A stretch of 64,000 nucleotides of DNA from Mogibacterium sp. (GCA_012840975.1 DUVP01000035.1:42946-106945); one strand, 5' to 3'; shown: positions 38,019 to 48,235, numbered from the stretch's first letter. The notes: generated by a model from the letters alone, not told the origin. A program made the numbers and translations.

Positions 38019-39278
38019 TTATTCTTCATCATCAGGTTTATCATCAACATGAACTCTTGTCATCAGGGCTCTTCTTCCGTCAGATTGAGTTACTCTTACA
38101 TGGAAAACCTTACGTTTTGCATCATATACGAAACTGTCCCCTACCGAAGGAAGCCCGTCCAGCTCTATCATGACCCAGCCGTTAACTGTAGTAGCATCCG
38201 CCTCTATTGTCTCGTCAAACAGCTCAAAAAAGTCCTCCAGATTCGCTCCTCCCGCTACCATATATGAATTCTGTCCGGCAGGTATTACATCCCTCGACTG
38301 AACCGCATCGTGTTCATCATATATGTCGCCGACTATTTCTTCTATTAAGTCCTCAAGCGTCACGAGGCCGGTAGTTCCGCCATATTCGTCAACGACAATC
38401 GCAATATGTGTTTTCTTTGCCTGCATTTTCTTAAGCAGGATGGCCGCTTTAAGTGTTTCAGACACATATGTGACCGGCTTTATATATTTGTCAACATCCT
38501 CGGGTTCTTCAATATCGTTATTATAAAAGTCTTTTTGATTAAGGACTCCTATAATATCGTCCAAGTCATCCACGTAGACCGGTAATCTTGAAAGTCCGGA
38601 TTTACGAAAAGTTTTCTTGATCTCTTCAAGAGGCGTTCCTTTTTCGATAGCGATTATATCAACCCTCGGAGTCAGTACATCTATAGCTTCGACTTCGTTG
38701 AATTCGATAGCATTTGCGATAAGAGCACTCTGTTCTTCTCCTATTGCTCCTCCCGCTTCCGCTTCCTCAACAATCGTCAGAAGCTCATCTTCAGAAAAAT
38801 CAGGGGTCTTCTCTCTGCTGAATATTTTCTGCAAAAGCACCTTAAGACCACTGAATGCTGTTGTAAGCGGCGTCATAATAAATATGAAAGCTCTCAGAAT
38901 CGGAGCAATCGCCATCGCTATTTCTTCCGGATACTCTCTTGATATTATCTTTGGAGATATTTCACCGACTATAAGCACCAAAAGAGTCGAAGTCACAGCA
39001 GCAATAGTCGGACCTATCGCCTCACCCCATAATCGTATGCCGACTACAGTTGTTACGGCAGCCATAGCAATATTTGAAATATTGTTACCTATTAGTATAG
39101 TCGTAATCAGCCTGTCATATCTTTCGTTCATCTTCAGAACTAAAGCTGCCCGCTTGTTATCATTATCAGCGAGATTTTTCAGTTTGATCTTATTAATTGA
39201 TGAAAAAGATGTTTCGGATGCCGAAGTGAACATCGATCCCATCAGCAAACAAAAGACTGCTATTAAAAGACCCGTCAT
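38019..39278 (-). CDS. HlyC/CorC-family protein with DUF21 and CBS domains
   Basis: 419 residues: four transmembrane helices in a DUF21 (CNNM) domain (1-190), a pair of CBS domains (about 200-320, ATP/Mg2+ sensing) and a C-terminal CorC_HlyC domain. CNNM/CorC proteins export Mg2+ or alter metal tolerance in characterised cases; older annotation as hemolysin is not supported. GAGGAG precedes ATG 39278. The gene begins 14 bp after the giant repeat protein ends and precedes secA by 22 bp. Confidence 0.9.
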   Translation of the reverse strand: MTGLLIAVFCLLMGSMFTSASETSFSSINKIKLKNLADNDNKRAALVLKMNERYDRLITTILIGNNISNIAMAAVTTVVGIRLWGEAIGPTIAAVTSTLLVLIVGEISPKIISREYPEEIAMAIAPILRAFIFIMTPLTTAFSGLKVLLQKIFSREKTPDFSEDELLTIVEEAEAGGAIGEEQSALIANAIEFNEVEAIDVLTPRVDIIAIEKGTPLEEIKKTFRKSGLSRLPVYVDDLDDIIGVLNQKDFYNNDIEEPEDVDKYIKPVTYVSETLKAAILLKKMQAKKTHIAIVVDEYGGTTGLVTLEDLIEEIVGDIYDEHDAVQSRDVIPAGQNSYMVAGGANLEDFFELFDETIEADATTVNGWVMIELDGLPSVGDSFVYDAKRKVFHVRVTQSDGRRALMTRVHVDDKPDDEE

Positions 39279-39292
39279 TGATTATTTCTCCT

Positions 39293-42200
39293 CTATAAAC
39301 TCTCTTCTCTTTCTACAATCTCCCAATCTATAGTTGTTTCGACTTCAGGTGCATTGTAATTTTCACGGTCATATGTAAGATAGGCTTTAGCTGTATAAGT
39401 TCCTATTGCCGAAGCCTTGTTGTCTCTATATCTCACATCGATAGATTTCGGGACATTCCTCAATGTTATGCTTTTTTCATATGCGTCATATATAAACGGT
39501 TTCTCATAATTCCAGTAGACATTATCCGTATCATAATCTGCTTTTTCTATCTTCCATCTTATATCGGATACAGGATCTACCTCGTAATTATCGGTATCGT
39601 AAGTAAAAACAGCCCTTGCCGTATAGATTCCCGCATTTATTTTCACATTGTCTAAATACTCAACTTCTATTTCTTCAGGCAGATCGTTTAGTTTTACTTC
39701 CTTTGGTTTTTCATCGTAGACAAACACTGTAGATTCATCATAATCCCATCTTACATTTGTTGTATCGATTTTTTTCTTAGCTATAGTCCATTTCAGGTTC
39801 GGGATAGAAGGCACTTCAAAATTTTCTTTATTAATGTACTTCAAAGTGACTTCGGCAATATAGTTTCCTGCTTCTATGCCCTTGTGTCCTCTGTATGAAT
39901 CTACCTGGACTCCCTCCGGAAGACCTTTTACCTGTACGCTTTTCTCCTCCCCATCATATACGAACCTGACGTCGTATTCCCATCTCGCTTGAGACATATC
40001 GTATTTCGCTTTATGAATCTGCCACCAGACGCTCTTGACCGGTTTAGGAATTTCGTAATTTACCGTATCTTCCACATCGAACGTAGCAAGCGCCTCATAA
40101 GAACCTGCTTTTGTTGCTGTATTATTTATGTAGTTAATTTCAACTCCCTGAGGAACATTTATCAACTCGATACTTTTTTCCTCTCCGTCATAAATGAAAG
40201 TCCTGTTTTTGCTCCACTCAACAGCCGACATATCAAAAGATGCTTTTTTAATTTCCCATCTGATTTGAGGAGTAACGAAATCCTTATAGTTCTCATTATT
40301 CCTGTTCCTGAGAATAGCTCTTGCATAATAAACTCCGACTTCAGTCTTACAATTCTCTTCATACATGACATCAAATCCTTCAGGAACGCCTTCAAGCTGA
40401 ACCGTCTGCTCTGTCTTGCCAAAGAGTTTGTCAAAGAAACTCTGTGTTTGCACCTTTTCAGCTATTGTCACAGTCTTTGGTACTCCGTCATAAACGAAAG
40501 GTTCCGTGTAATTCCATTTTATAGCCTCTGCATCGATTGGTGCTTCTGCCGGCTCAATTATCCACTTGCAACCTGTAAATCCCGGTTCCACATAATTTCG
40601 CTCGTCATAATCAAAGCTTACTTCAGCCTCATATTCTCCCGCATCTGTAGCGTAATTACCCTTGTATATTGGTGTAAGTCCCTGAGGCAAGCCGGTCAAA
40701 GCTATCCGTTTAACTTCTTTGTCATATGTAAATGCAGAAATATAATCCCATTCTGTGCTCGACAAATCATACACTGTCTTGCCAATACTCCATTTCTGAT
40801 TCTCAATATGCGGTGCATTATAGTTTATCTTGTCATATTCAAAATCCGCACTCGCAATATAATCGCCGGCATCAACTGCTTTGTTGTCAGTGTAGACCGG
40901 TGTTATACCTTCAGGTAATCCTGTTAAAGCTATTCCCTTCTCATTCCCGTCATAGGTATATTCAATATCACCGGCCCAAAGAACATTGGAGAAATCATAA
41001 TCCGCTTTGGCAATTTCCCATACGCATTCATTTATTGAAGGCTCATTGAAATTGTTTGGATCTTTAGGAATTAAATCGGCATGTGCGATATATCTACCGG
41101 CATTCACTTCACTGTTTCCCGTATATTCCACCCTGACATTATTAGGAATACCTGCCAGCTCAATCTTCTTCAATTCTCCGTCGTATATGAAGTTTTGAGA
41201 ATAGTCCCACCTTACATGGCTGATATCAACATCTGCTTTATTGATTCTCCATGTGCATTCCATATCTTCAGGGACTTTGAAATTCGGAGAATTAACGGTA
41301 AAACGAGCTCTTGCATTATATGTTCCCGCATCAGAGGATACATTATCTTCATAATCTGCTTTGACTCCTTCAGGCAGGCCTGTGATTTCTATGCCTTTAT
41401 TTAATCCATCATATGAAAACTCACTTCTGTAATCCCATTTAGCCCGGCTCATGTCACAATCCGCTTTATCAATACTCCATTTGATTGTTAGAGCCTCAGG
41501 AACACTGAAGTTCTCATTCGCCGTTCTGAATATTGCTGTGGCTGTGTATTCTCCCGCGTCTGTTGCTTTATTACCCGAATAGACAACATCCACTTCCTCC
41601 GGAATATCTGACAGAATAACAGTCTTCTCTTTGCCATCATAGACGAAGTCACCCTTAGTATAATCCCAGGCAGTCCTCGACATGTCGTAGTCTGCTTTGA
41701 CTATCTCCCAATCGCAATCGCCTATTGCAGGATTGTTGTAATTCCTTGAATCTGAAGCTGTAAGATCAGCCATTGCCGTGTATCTGCCAACATCTGTATT
41801 TTCATTGTCTATATACTCAACCCTTATGCCATTCGGTAAATTCTCCAGCAACACGCTCTGTTGTCTTCCGTTATATATTTTTGCGTCCTGATAATCCCAT
41901 CTGACAGCCGACATATCGTAATCAGCCTTAACAATCTGCCAGCTGCAACCGGCTACAGAAGGTGTATTGAAGTTATCCTTATCAAACGGAACAAGTTCTG
42001 CTTTTGCTTCGTATGAGCCTGCATCGGCAGCGGCATTTCCTGTATAGACAACTCTAAGCCCCTTAGGCAGTCCGCTCAGCGTCAATTCATACATTCTTGA
42101 TGAATATGTAAACGGCCCGTTATAGTTCCAGCGAACTCCCGATATATCCGGATCCGCTTTATTAATCGTCCATGTGCAATTCTCAAATTCAGGTACATAA

Positions 42201-45200
42201 TAGTTTTGTTCATCGGCAATTTTAAAAGTAACGCTTGCCTCATAGGTTCCCGCATCTTTAGCTTCATTATTTCTATACACAGGAAATACTCCTTCCGGAA
42301 TTCCCTTTAAAACAACCTTATGGTCTGTTCCGTTATATGTAAAAGGATCTTTGTAGTCCCAATATGCATGGCTCATATCATAATGACCTTTTTCTATCTG
42401 CCAGATAAGGTCATCTATCTTATTGTTAAGATAATTATCCTTATCATTCGCTATAATATCGGCCGATGCTATATATGTCCCTGCCTGTATGGCCTTGGCA
42501 TTGCTGTATTCAATCTGAGATTCCTCCGGAGCATCAATAATTCTGACGACCTTTTCCTTTCCGTCATATACGAAAGGCTCCTCATATTCCCATCTTGCTT
42601 TTTCAATATTGATAGGAGTTTTATCTATCTTCCACCTGCATTCAGGAACGACAGGTGCTTCATAGTTGATTTCGTCATAAATGAAGGATGCTGTAGCTAA
42701 ATACTCTCCTGCATCTTCAGCTGTGTTTGTTTTATATACAGGCTCCAGTCCGTCCGGGAGATTGATAAGCTCTACTTGTTTGGCTTCACCGTCATATGCA
42801 AAATCTTTTTCTTCCTGCCATCTTACATCTGAAAAATCGTATTCAGCTTTTATTATGCTCCAGCTTAAAGTCATGTCAGGTATATTGTTGTTATAATTAC
42901 CCGCATCGACCGACTCAAACGATGCAATTGCAATATAGTCTCCTGCATCCACAGCTGATGCATTTTTGTAATTTACCGCCACTCCCTCCGGAACATTAAG
43001 AAGCTTAACTGTTTTCCTGCTTCCGTCATACGTAAACTCCGACGTGTAATCCCAGGCAACTTCCACAATATTATGATTGGCTTTAGCAATATTCCAGGCG
43101 TGTCTTACAGGAGTCGGCGGACTGTAATTATTCTCGTCCGTAGGAATAAATGTTGCTGTTACAAAATGTCTTCCCGCATTTTTCTGTTTATTTCCGGAAT
43201 ATTTAACTGTAATATTTTCATCCAGACCACTGATGATTTCTACGGTTTTTTCTGTCCCGTCATATACAAAATCGGAAGAATCTGACCATTCAAGATCTCC
43301 CTTATCAAGCCTTGCTTTATTAATGGCCCATGTACAGCCGTTAATTTCAGGTATTTCATAATTTGTTGTGTCGCTCGGTATCAGGCTTGCAACCGCTACG
43401 TACTTGCCTGCATCCACATTTGAGTTGTTTTTATATTCTACATTAAGACCCTCCGGCAAGCCTGCGAGTATCACTCTATGTTCTTTGCCGTCATAAGTGA
43501 ATGCATTACTGTAATTCCATCGAACTCCTGATATATCTATTTTTGCTTTGTTAATCTTCCACTGACAATCGGAAGGCTGTTGCACTTCAAGATTTTTAGC
43601 ATCATATTTCATATGTGCACGTGCTATATATATGCCTGCATTAAGTGCTGTATTCTCACTATATGTGGCATAAATACCTTTAGGTAAACCTGTAAGCTGA
43701 ATCGTCTTTGTAGTTCCATCGTAAGTAAACGGTTCCACATAATCCCAGCGAACCTCCGACATGTCTACAATTTTCCTGGTTATCGTCCAGTGAAGAGTTT
43801 TATCTTCAGGTGTTTCATAATTATGTGTGTCAAGATTAGAAAATGCTGCTGTTGCACAATAATCTCCCGCTTTCGCTCCCACATTGTTATTGTATTTTGC
43901 TTTTAATTTATCAGGGAGATTTTTTAAGCTTACATTATGTGCTTCTCCATCAAACTCAATCGGTCCATCATACGTCCATTCGACATCGGACAGATCATAT
44001 TTCGCTTTTTTTATTTCCCATTCATGCTCAATCGGTCCATCAGCAATGTAGTTTCCGTATAAAATTCCCCTTGCAAGATATTTTCCTGCGAGAGTTTCTT
44101 CTTCACCGCTGTATTCTATAGTTGCGTCTATCGGAAGGTTGCTAATTGAAACTTTTTTGCTTTGACCGTCATATATAAATTCTGAAAAGTCTGTCCATGA
44201 CAACTCTGCTGTCTTTATGATTGCTTTTTGAATTTCCCAGCTGCAAGGCGGTATATCTGCCGGCTTCTCATAGTTAATCGTGTCGTATTCAAAAGCCGCG
44301 GTAGCAGTATAAATTCCGGCATCAACCGATGAGTTTTTCATATATTTTGGCTCAACTCCATCCGGAAGTCCTGTCAATTCCACGCTTTTTGGTGTTCCGT
44401 CATAAACAAACGGTTCCATATAATCCCAGCGAACATTAGACATATCAAATGTTCTTTTTCTTATGATCCACTCGTATTCTCTTATCAATGCAGGTTCACA
44501 AAAATTGCCTTCATCATATTTCAACGTCGCAGAAGCAATATAACGACCTGCAGCTCTTGCCTCATTGCCCGAATACACAGCTTCAACACCTTCAGGCAAG
44601 CCCTCGAGCCGGACTTTCTTGATTTCTCCATCGTAAACCATATCCTCGGCTTCTATCCAGCGTACTGAGGATAAGTCTATGTTTGCCTTTTTAATGTGAA
44701 GCATTACGGAATTTGAATATGATTCTCCCGCCCAATTAGATGCACAAAGTCTCAATAAATATCCATTGTATTTTACCGGCAGTATTGTCCTGTGATCTAT
44801 AGGTTTCCATGTTCCTTCTTCACCATTAGGACTGATCTCAAGATAACCCGAAACATTAGGATCGTTTTCAGAGAGCATCTCCGGAAGAACGAAGGGGATT
44901 GTCTCTCCGAATGTAATTTCTCCAAAAGGCTTTACTTCCCCGATTTCCGGAACCTTAACCCATACAGCATATAGCTCCATATCCTCTTCTACTTCCTGAA
45001 GCTCCTGACCGGGACGATACAAATCTCCTGTACCGTCATTTTCAGTGCTCCACGCTAAGAATCTATGTTCAGCACTTGGCATATCAAACATAATATCTTC
45101 TATTATATATCTGAAACCGGTCATCGTTTTCTTCTCAACAACAGCAGTTTTTTCGCTATTTTCGTAATAGATGATTTTAGCTCCGGCTGATGATATTACC

Positions 45201-45685
45201 CTTGCATGTCTATACCTTCCTGTGCTTTTAATAGCCAGCCTGCCACAGTCCGTGCTCCCGTCTCCCGTAGCACTAAAAGCCTCTCCGATTATGATATCTG
45301 TGAGTTTATTGCACTTTTCAAACATTTTATCCATGTTGGAGCAACTGAGAGTATTCATTTCCGAGATATCAAGATCCGTTAGTCTTATGCAGTTCTCAAA
45401 CATGGATCTCATATCAATAACTCCGTCGGTTATAAGCCCTGACAGATTCGCTGTCTCCAATTTAGTGCAGTCCTTAAACAGGCATGCCAGAGAAGATCCC
45501 TGTGGAGCGATAACTCTATTGACCATCGAATCTTCTGTTATTAAACCCTTAAACTTCGACCATGGAACTTCTTCTGCTTCGGATATACTTGTAATTTCAC
45601 CTTCGTTAATGTAGAGAACTCCTACATCATCAATTCCCCAAATACAAGTTCCCCATTTGTCTACTTTAATAAAATTCTTTTCCAT
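39293..45685 (-). CDS. Giant tandem-repeat protein: BspA-type LRR head plus 23 YDG/MBG-like repeats
   Basis: 2130 residues. Residues ~1-140 resemble BspA/DUF285 leucine-rich repeats (WGTCIWGIDDVGVLYI, MRSMFENC, MDKMFEKC). ~180-245 resembles a Listeria-Bacteroides repeat (FLAWSTENDGTGDLYRPG). From ~335 to the end there are 23 consecutive repeats of 73-102 residues with the pattern D-x-S-x-V-R-W-x-Y...F-x-YDG...L-x-GLP-x-G...Y-x-N-x-A-x-DAG-x-Y-x-A...NY-x-x-P...W-x-I-x-K. Repeat 19 carries a ~24-residue insertion (TQSFFDKLFGKTEQ region). No signal peptide, membrane helix or sorting signal is present, and an in-frame TAA seven codons upstream excludes a longer start. The ribosome binding site is weak (AGAAAGAAG). 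An out-of-frame 26-codon ORF starting at 45741 overlaps the start codon. Function unknown. Confidence 0.85.
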   Translation of the reverse strand: MEKNFIKVDKWGTCIWGIDDVGVLYINEGEITSISEAEEVPWSKFKGLITEDSMVNRVIAPQGSSLACLFKDCTKLETANLSGLITDGVIDMRSMFENCIRLTDLDISEMNTLSCSNMDKMFEKCNKLTDIIIGEAFSATGDGSTDCGRLAIKSTGRYRHARVISSAGAKIIYYENSEKTAVVEKKTMTGFRYIIEDIMFDMPSAEHRFLAWSTENDGTGDLYRPGQELQEVEEDMELYAVWVKVPEIGEVKPFGEITFGETIPFVLPEMLSENDPNVSGYLEISPNGEEGTWKPIDHRTILPVKYNGYLLRLCASNWAGESYSNSVMLHIKKANIDLSSVRWIEAEDMVYDGEIKKVRLEGLPEGVEAVYSGNEARAAGRYIASATLKYDEGNFCEPALIREYEWIIRKRTFDMSNVRWDYMEPFVYDGTPKSVELTGLPDGVEPKYMKNSSVDAGIYTATAAFEYDTINYEKPADIPPCSWEIQKAIIKTAELSWTDFSEFIYDGQSKKVSISNLPIDATIEYSGEEETLAGKYLARGILYGNYIADGPIEHEWEIKKAKYDLSDVEWTYDGPIEFDGEAHNVSLKNLPDKLKAKYNNNVGAKAGDYCATAAFSNLDTHNYETPEDKTLHWTITRKIVDMSEVRWDYVEPFTYDGTTKTIQLTGLPKGIYATYSENTALNAGIYIARAHMKYDAKNLEVQQPSDCQWKINKAKIDISGVRWNYSNAFTYDGKEHRVILAGLPEGLNVEYKNNSNVDAGKYVAVASLIPSDTTNYEIPEINGCTWAINKARLDKGDLEWSDSSDFVYDGTEKTVEIISGLDENITVKYSGNKQKNAGRHFVTATFIPTDENNYSPPTPVRHAWNIAKANHNIVEVAWDYTSEFTYDGSRKTVKLLNVPEGVAVNYKNASAVDAGDYIAIASFESVDAGNYNNNIPDMTLSWSIIKAEYDFSDVRWQEEKDFAYDGEAKQVELINLPDGLEPVYKTNTAEDAGEYLATASFIYDEINYEAPVVPECRWKIDKTPINIEKARWEYEEPFVYDGKEKVVRIIDAPEESQIEYSNAKAIQAGTYIASADIIANDKDNYLNNKIDDLIWQIEKGHYDMSHAYWDYKDPFTYNGTDHKVVLKGIPEGVFPVYRNNEAKDAGTYEASVTFKIADEQNYYVPEFENCTWTINKADPDISGVRWNYNGPFTYSSRMYELTLSGLPKGLRVVYTGNAAADAGSYEAKAELVPFDKDNFNTPSVAGCSWQIVKADYDMSAVRWDYQDAKIYNGRQQSVLLENLPNGIRVEYIDNENTDVGRYTAMADLTASDSRNYNNPAIGDCDWEIVKADYDMSRTAWDYTKGDFVYDGKEKTVILSDIPEEVDVVYSGNKATDAGEYTATAIFRTANENFSVPEALTIKWSIDKADCDMSRAKWDYRSEFSYDGLNKGIEITGLPEGVKADYEDNVSSDAGTYNARARFTVNSPNFKVPEDMECTWRINKADVDISHVRWDYSQNFIYDGELKKIELAGIPNNVRVEYTGNSEVNAGRYIAHADLIPKDPNNFNEPSINECVWEIAKADYDFSNVLWAGDIEYTYDGNEKGIALTGLPEGITPVYTDNKAVDAGDYIASADFEYDKINYNAPHIENQKWSIGKTVYDLSSTEWDYISAFTYDKEVKRIALTGLPQGLTPIYKGNYATDAGEYEAEVSFDYDERNYVEPGFTGCKWIIEPAEAPIDAEAIKWNYTEPFVYDGVPKTVTIAEKVQTQSFFDKLFGKTEQTVQLEGVPEGFDVMYEENCKTEVGVYYARAILRNRNNENYKDFVTPQIRWEIKKASFDMSAVEWSKNRTFIYDGEEKSIELINVPQGVEINYINNTATKAGSYEALATFDVEDTVNYEIPKPVKSVWWQIHKAKYDMSQARWEYDVRFVYDGEEKSVQVKGLPEGVQVDSYRGHKGIEAGNYIAEVTLKYINKENFEVPSIPNLKWTIAKKKIDTTNVRWDYDESTVFVYDEKPKEVKLNDLPEEIEVEYLDNVKINAGIYTARAVFTYDTDNYEVDPVSDIRWKIEKADYDTDNVYWNYEKPFIYDAYEKSITLRNVPKSIDVRYRDNKASAIGTYTAKAYLTYDRENYNAPEVETTIDWEIVEREESL

Positions 45686-45750
45686 AATGCATACTTCTTT
45701 CTCTTCTTAGATTGTGCAATGCCTGATTTTTTTATATTCATACATAGTAA

Positions 45751-45756
45751 ATTATA
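45751..45756 (-). promoter_or_regulatory. Candidate -10 box for the giant repeat gene
   Basis: TATAAT on the minus strand, 66 bp upstream of the start codon. No convincing -35 box is seen, and the surroundings are A/T-rich, so this is tentative. Confidence 0.35.
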
Positions 45757-45810
45757 TAATAATTTGCATACGAAATGAAGATAAGAGCAAAAAATTCGTG
45801 TATTTCAGTC

Positions 45811-45843
45811 AAAAAATAAAGCGACTTTGAACAAGTCACTTTA
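45811..45843 (-). terminator. Terminator after trkH
   Basis: Minus-strand stem AAAGTGACTT paired with AAGTCGCTTT (one wobble), followed by ATTTTTT. It lies about 40 bp beyond the trkH stop and separates the potassium operon from the giant gene. Confidence 0.75.
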
Positions 45844-45881
45844 AAGATTTTCTTATACTTATCGCTTTATTGTAAATCTGC

Positions 45882-47312
45882 TTATTTCATTTTAGGAAGA
45901 AGTGTTAAAAGTACCGGATATATTTCAAGTCTTCCTATCATCATTAACGCGGTCAACATAACTTTGGTCGCACCTGAATATGCCGCAAAATTACCTGCCG
46001 GTCCTACATCCGCGAATCCGGGTCCGACATTGTTAATACAAGTTACAACAGCCGTAAAGTTTGTTTCGAAGCCCATAGGTTCAAAGCTTATCAGAATGAA
46101 AGCCGAGCAAAGTATAACTAAATATAATGCCAGATACGCTTCTATACCGTGCACAATTTCCGGAGGCATTGCTTTATTATTTACTCTGACTCCGGTTATA
46201 AGCCTCGGATGAATTGCTCTTTTCAGTTCAACCTTAACATTCTTAAGAAGAACCATAACGCGCGAAACCTTTAACCCTCCCGCTGTTGATCCCTCACATC
46301 CCCCAATAAACATAAGCAAGAAAAGTACGGTTTTCGCCAGAGGATGCCAAAGATTAAAATCTGTCGTTGCATAGCCTGTCGTCGTTATAATTGAAGACAC
46401 CTGAAATAAAGACAGTCGGAATGATTCTTCTAAATTTCCATATTTCGGCATTATGACTATTGTTGTTATCAGAACCGCAATCCCGACAATAGACAGATAC
46501 CATCTTATCTCCGTTAATCCTATCGCTGATTTCCATCTGCGTAGAAGCATCATAAAATAAAAGCTGAAGTTTACTCCGAAAAGCAACATGAATATTGCAA
46601 TGACATATTGTGAATAGGCACTGTAACTTGCAATGCTGTCAGCCTTGATACCAAACCCTCCGGTTCCTGCTGTCCCGAATGAGTGAACTACACTGTCAAA
46701 CAGCGGCATGTCTCCTATAACAAGAAGCAAAATCTGCAATATGGTCATCACAAAATATATATAATAAAGGACTCTCGCCGTCGTTCTTGCTCTCGGTCTC
46801 AGCTTGTCCACCTTGCTTCCCGGCATTTCCGCTTTCAATATATTTATAGAACGATTCGGATTTTTTTCAGCAATTGCCACGAGAAACACTAAAACTCCCA
46901 TGCCTCCAATCCAGTGCGTAAAGCTTCTCCAAAACAGCAGCCCCTTTCCGACTGATTCGACGTTGGTTAAAATCGATGCTCCTGTTGTTGTGAACCCGCT
47001 CATAGTCTCAAATACGGCATCGGCAAACGAAGTTACGGTTCCGCTTACAACAAACGGTAGCGCTCCAATTATAGAAAGCACGATCCAGCAGAATGTAGTA
47101 ATAGCAAATCCTTCTCTGGCATATAGTTTGTCAGTTCCTGTTTTGAACATAACCATGAGAATAGTGCCCACTGCAAAAGCTGCCAGTATAGCAATAAAAA
47201 AAGGTGTCGCATTTTCACCGTAATACAGACTAACCAAAAAAGGGAGCAGCATGAGAAAACCTTCAAGAAAAGTTACCTTTCCCAGTGTGAATAATACCAG
47301 CCTAATATTCAT
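45882..47312 (-). CDS. trkH: TrkH/KtrB-type potassium channel subunit
   Basis: 476 residues with 8-10 hydrophobic segments and four P-loop-like selectivity regions (TMSGFTTTGAS, SFGTAGTGGFGI, TTTGYATTDF, CINNVGPGFADVGP), the hallmark of the Trk/Ktr/HKT family. Imports K+ across the membrane. Its start overlaps the trkA stop by 4 bp, coupling the channel to its regulatory subunit. Confidence 0.94.
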   Translation of the reverse strand: MNIRLVLFTLGKVTFLEGFLMLLPFLVSLYYGENATPFFIAILAAFAVGTILMVMFKTGTDKLYAREGFAITTFCWIVLSIIGALPFVVSGTVTSFADAVFETMSGFTTTGASILTNVESVGKGLLFWRSFTHWIGGMGVLVFLVAIAEKNPNRSINILKAEMPGSKVDKLRPRARTTARVLYYIYFVMTILQILLLVIGDMPLFDSVVHSFGTAGTGGFGIKADSIASYSAYSQYVIAIFMLLFGVNFSFYFMMLLRRWKSAIGLTEIRWYLSIVGIAVLITTIVIMPKYGNLEESFRLSLFQVSSIITTTGYATTDFNLWHPLAKTVLFLLMFIGGCEGSTAGGLKVSRVMVLLKNVKVELKRAIHPRLITGVRVNNKAMPPEIVHGIEAYLALYLVILCSAFILISFEPMGFETNFTAVVTCINNVGPGFADVGPAGNFAAYSGATKVMLTALMMIGRLEIYPVLLTLLPKMK

Positions 47313-48145
47313 TTTCTTTGCAGGCTCCTTATATAATTTGTCAGAATAGTTGCAGTTGCGACACGTGGTGATACGAGATGCTTAAGATTAAGGGATTTTG
47401 CAATATCTGAGTATGTTGTTTTGCTTCCCTTTGTTACGACAGTCTGTATATCGTGCTCTGCAGCAAAAAATGATGTAAGAATATTTTCTTCATCCATGTC
47501 GGTTATGGCCACAAAAGCATCTATACCTTCAAGTCCCTCTGCTCTTAATGCACTATGATCCGCTCCACTATCATATATTATAGTGACTTTATTCGGTAGC
47601 CGGTCACACAGCACATCACACCTTTCCTGACTCTTTTCAATCAGTGTCACATTTATATGTTTTTCTAAAAGAAGCTCTGTAAGGTATTCTCCGGATCTTG
47701 TTCCGCCGAGTATTGTGCAGCTTTTTGTGCCGTTTTCCATTAGAATATTATATATTGCTTCTGCCGTTAGGTAGTCCGGATTGAGCACAAAATCCAATCC
47801 GAGATTTTCCTTGAAAAACCTGACGGTTTCCGAATTATGATCCTGAATCCTCAGTCTTGCTACAGTATGATGTGCTCCGGCTTTCTTTGCTATCGTACAT
47901 ATAAGAAGATTTATTTCATCTGAACCGGTACAGGCAATACAGACATCAGCTGTATTTACCTCATTCTCCATCAGAACATTATAATCTGCACCGTTGCCGC
48001 AAACAGCAATTACGTCCTGCGTATTATTAATATCTTCAATGATTTCTTCATTACTGTCTATTACTGTAATCTCGTGTTCGAATTGAGCGAGAAGATCGAG
48101 CATTGCAGATCCGAATCTGCCACAGCCCACCATTAGTATCTTCAC
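47309..48145 (-). CDS. trkA: TrkA-type RCK regulatory subunit, compact
   Basis: 278 residues from GTG 48145 with AAGGGGGAA upstream. Two Rossmann RCK_N units are visible: MKILMVGCGRFGSAMLDLL at the N-terminus (glycine motif, acidic VIDSN strand end) and a second from ~140 (TILGGTRSGEYLTELLL). The RCK_C domains that make full TrkA ~450 residues are missing. It binds nucleotides and gates TrkH. The short form may be the family's minimal version or a reduced regulator. Confidence 0.88.
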   Translation of the reverse strand: MKILMVGCGRFGSAMLDLLAQFEHEITVIDSNEEIIEDINNTQDVIAVCGNGADYNVLMENEVNTADVCIACTGSDEINLLICTIAKKAGAHHTVARLRIQDHNSETVRFFKENLGLDFVLNPDYLTAEAIYNILMENGTKSCTILGGTRSGEYLTELLLEKHINVTLIEKSQERCDVLCDRLPNKVTIIYDSGADHSALRAEGLEGIDAFVAITDMDEENILTSFFAAEHDIQTVVTKGSKTTYSDIAKSLNLKHLVSPRVATATILTNYIRSLQRK

Positions 48146-48235
48146 TGTAATTCCCCCTTAACCGATTTTATTCGCTCTTAATATGCCTTGTCTGTGCTTA
48201 TCATTAAGGATTTTTCGATAATTATTGTCCATTAT

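Noticed and set aside
39293..45685. Tandem repeats as a CRISPR-like or satellite DNA array
   Set aside because: Repetition is at protein level within one open frame; there are no conserved short DNA repeats with spacers.
45661..45741. 26-codon ORF upstream of the giant gene as a lost signal peptide
   Set aside because: It is basic (SKKRKKY) but has no hydrophobic core, so joining it to the giant frame would not create a signal sequence.
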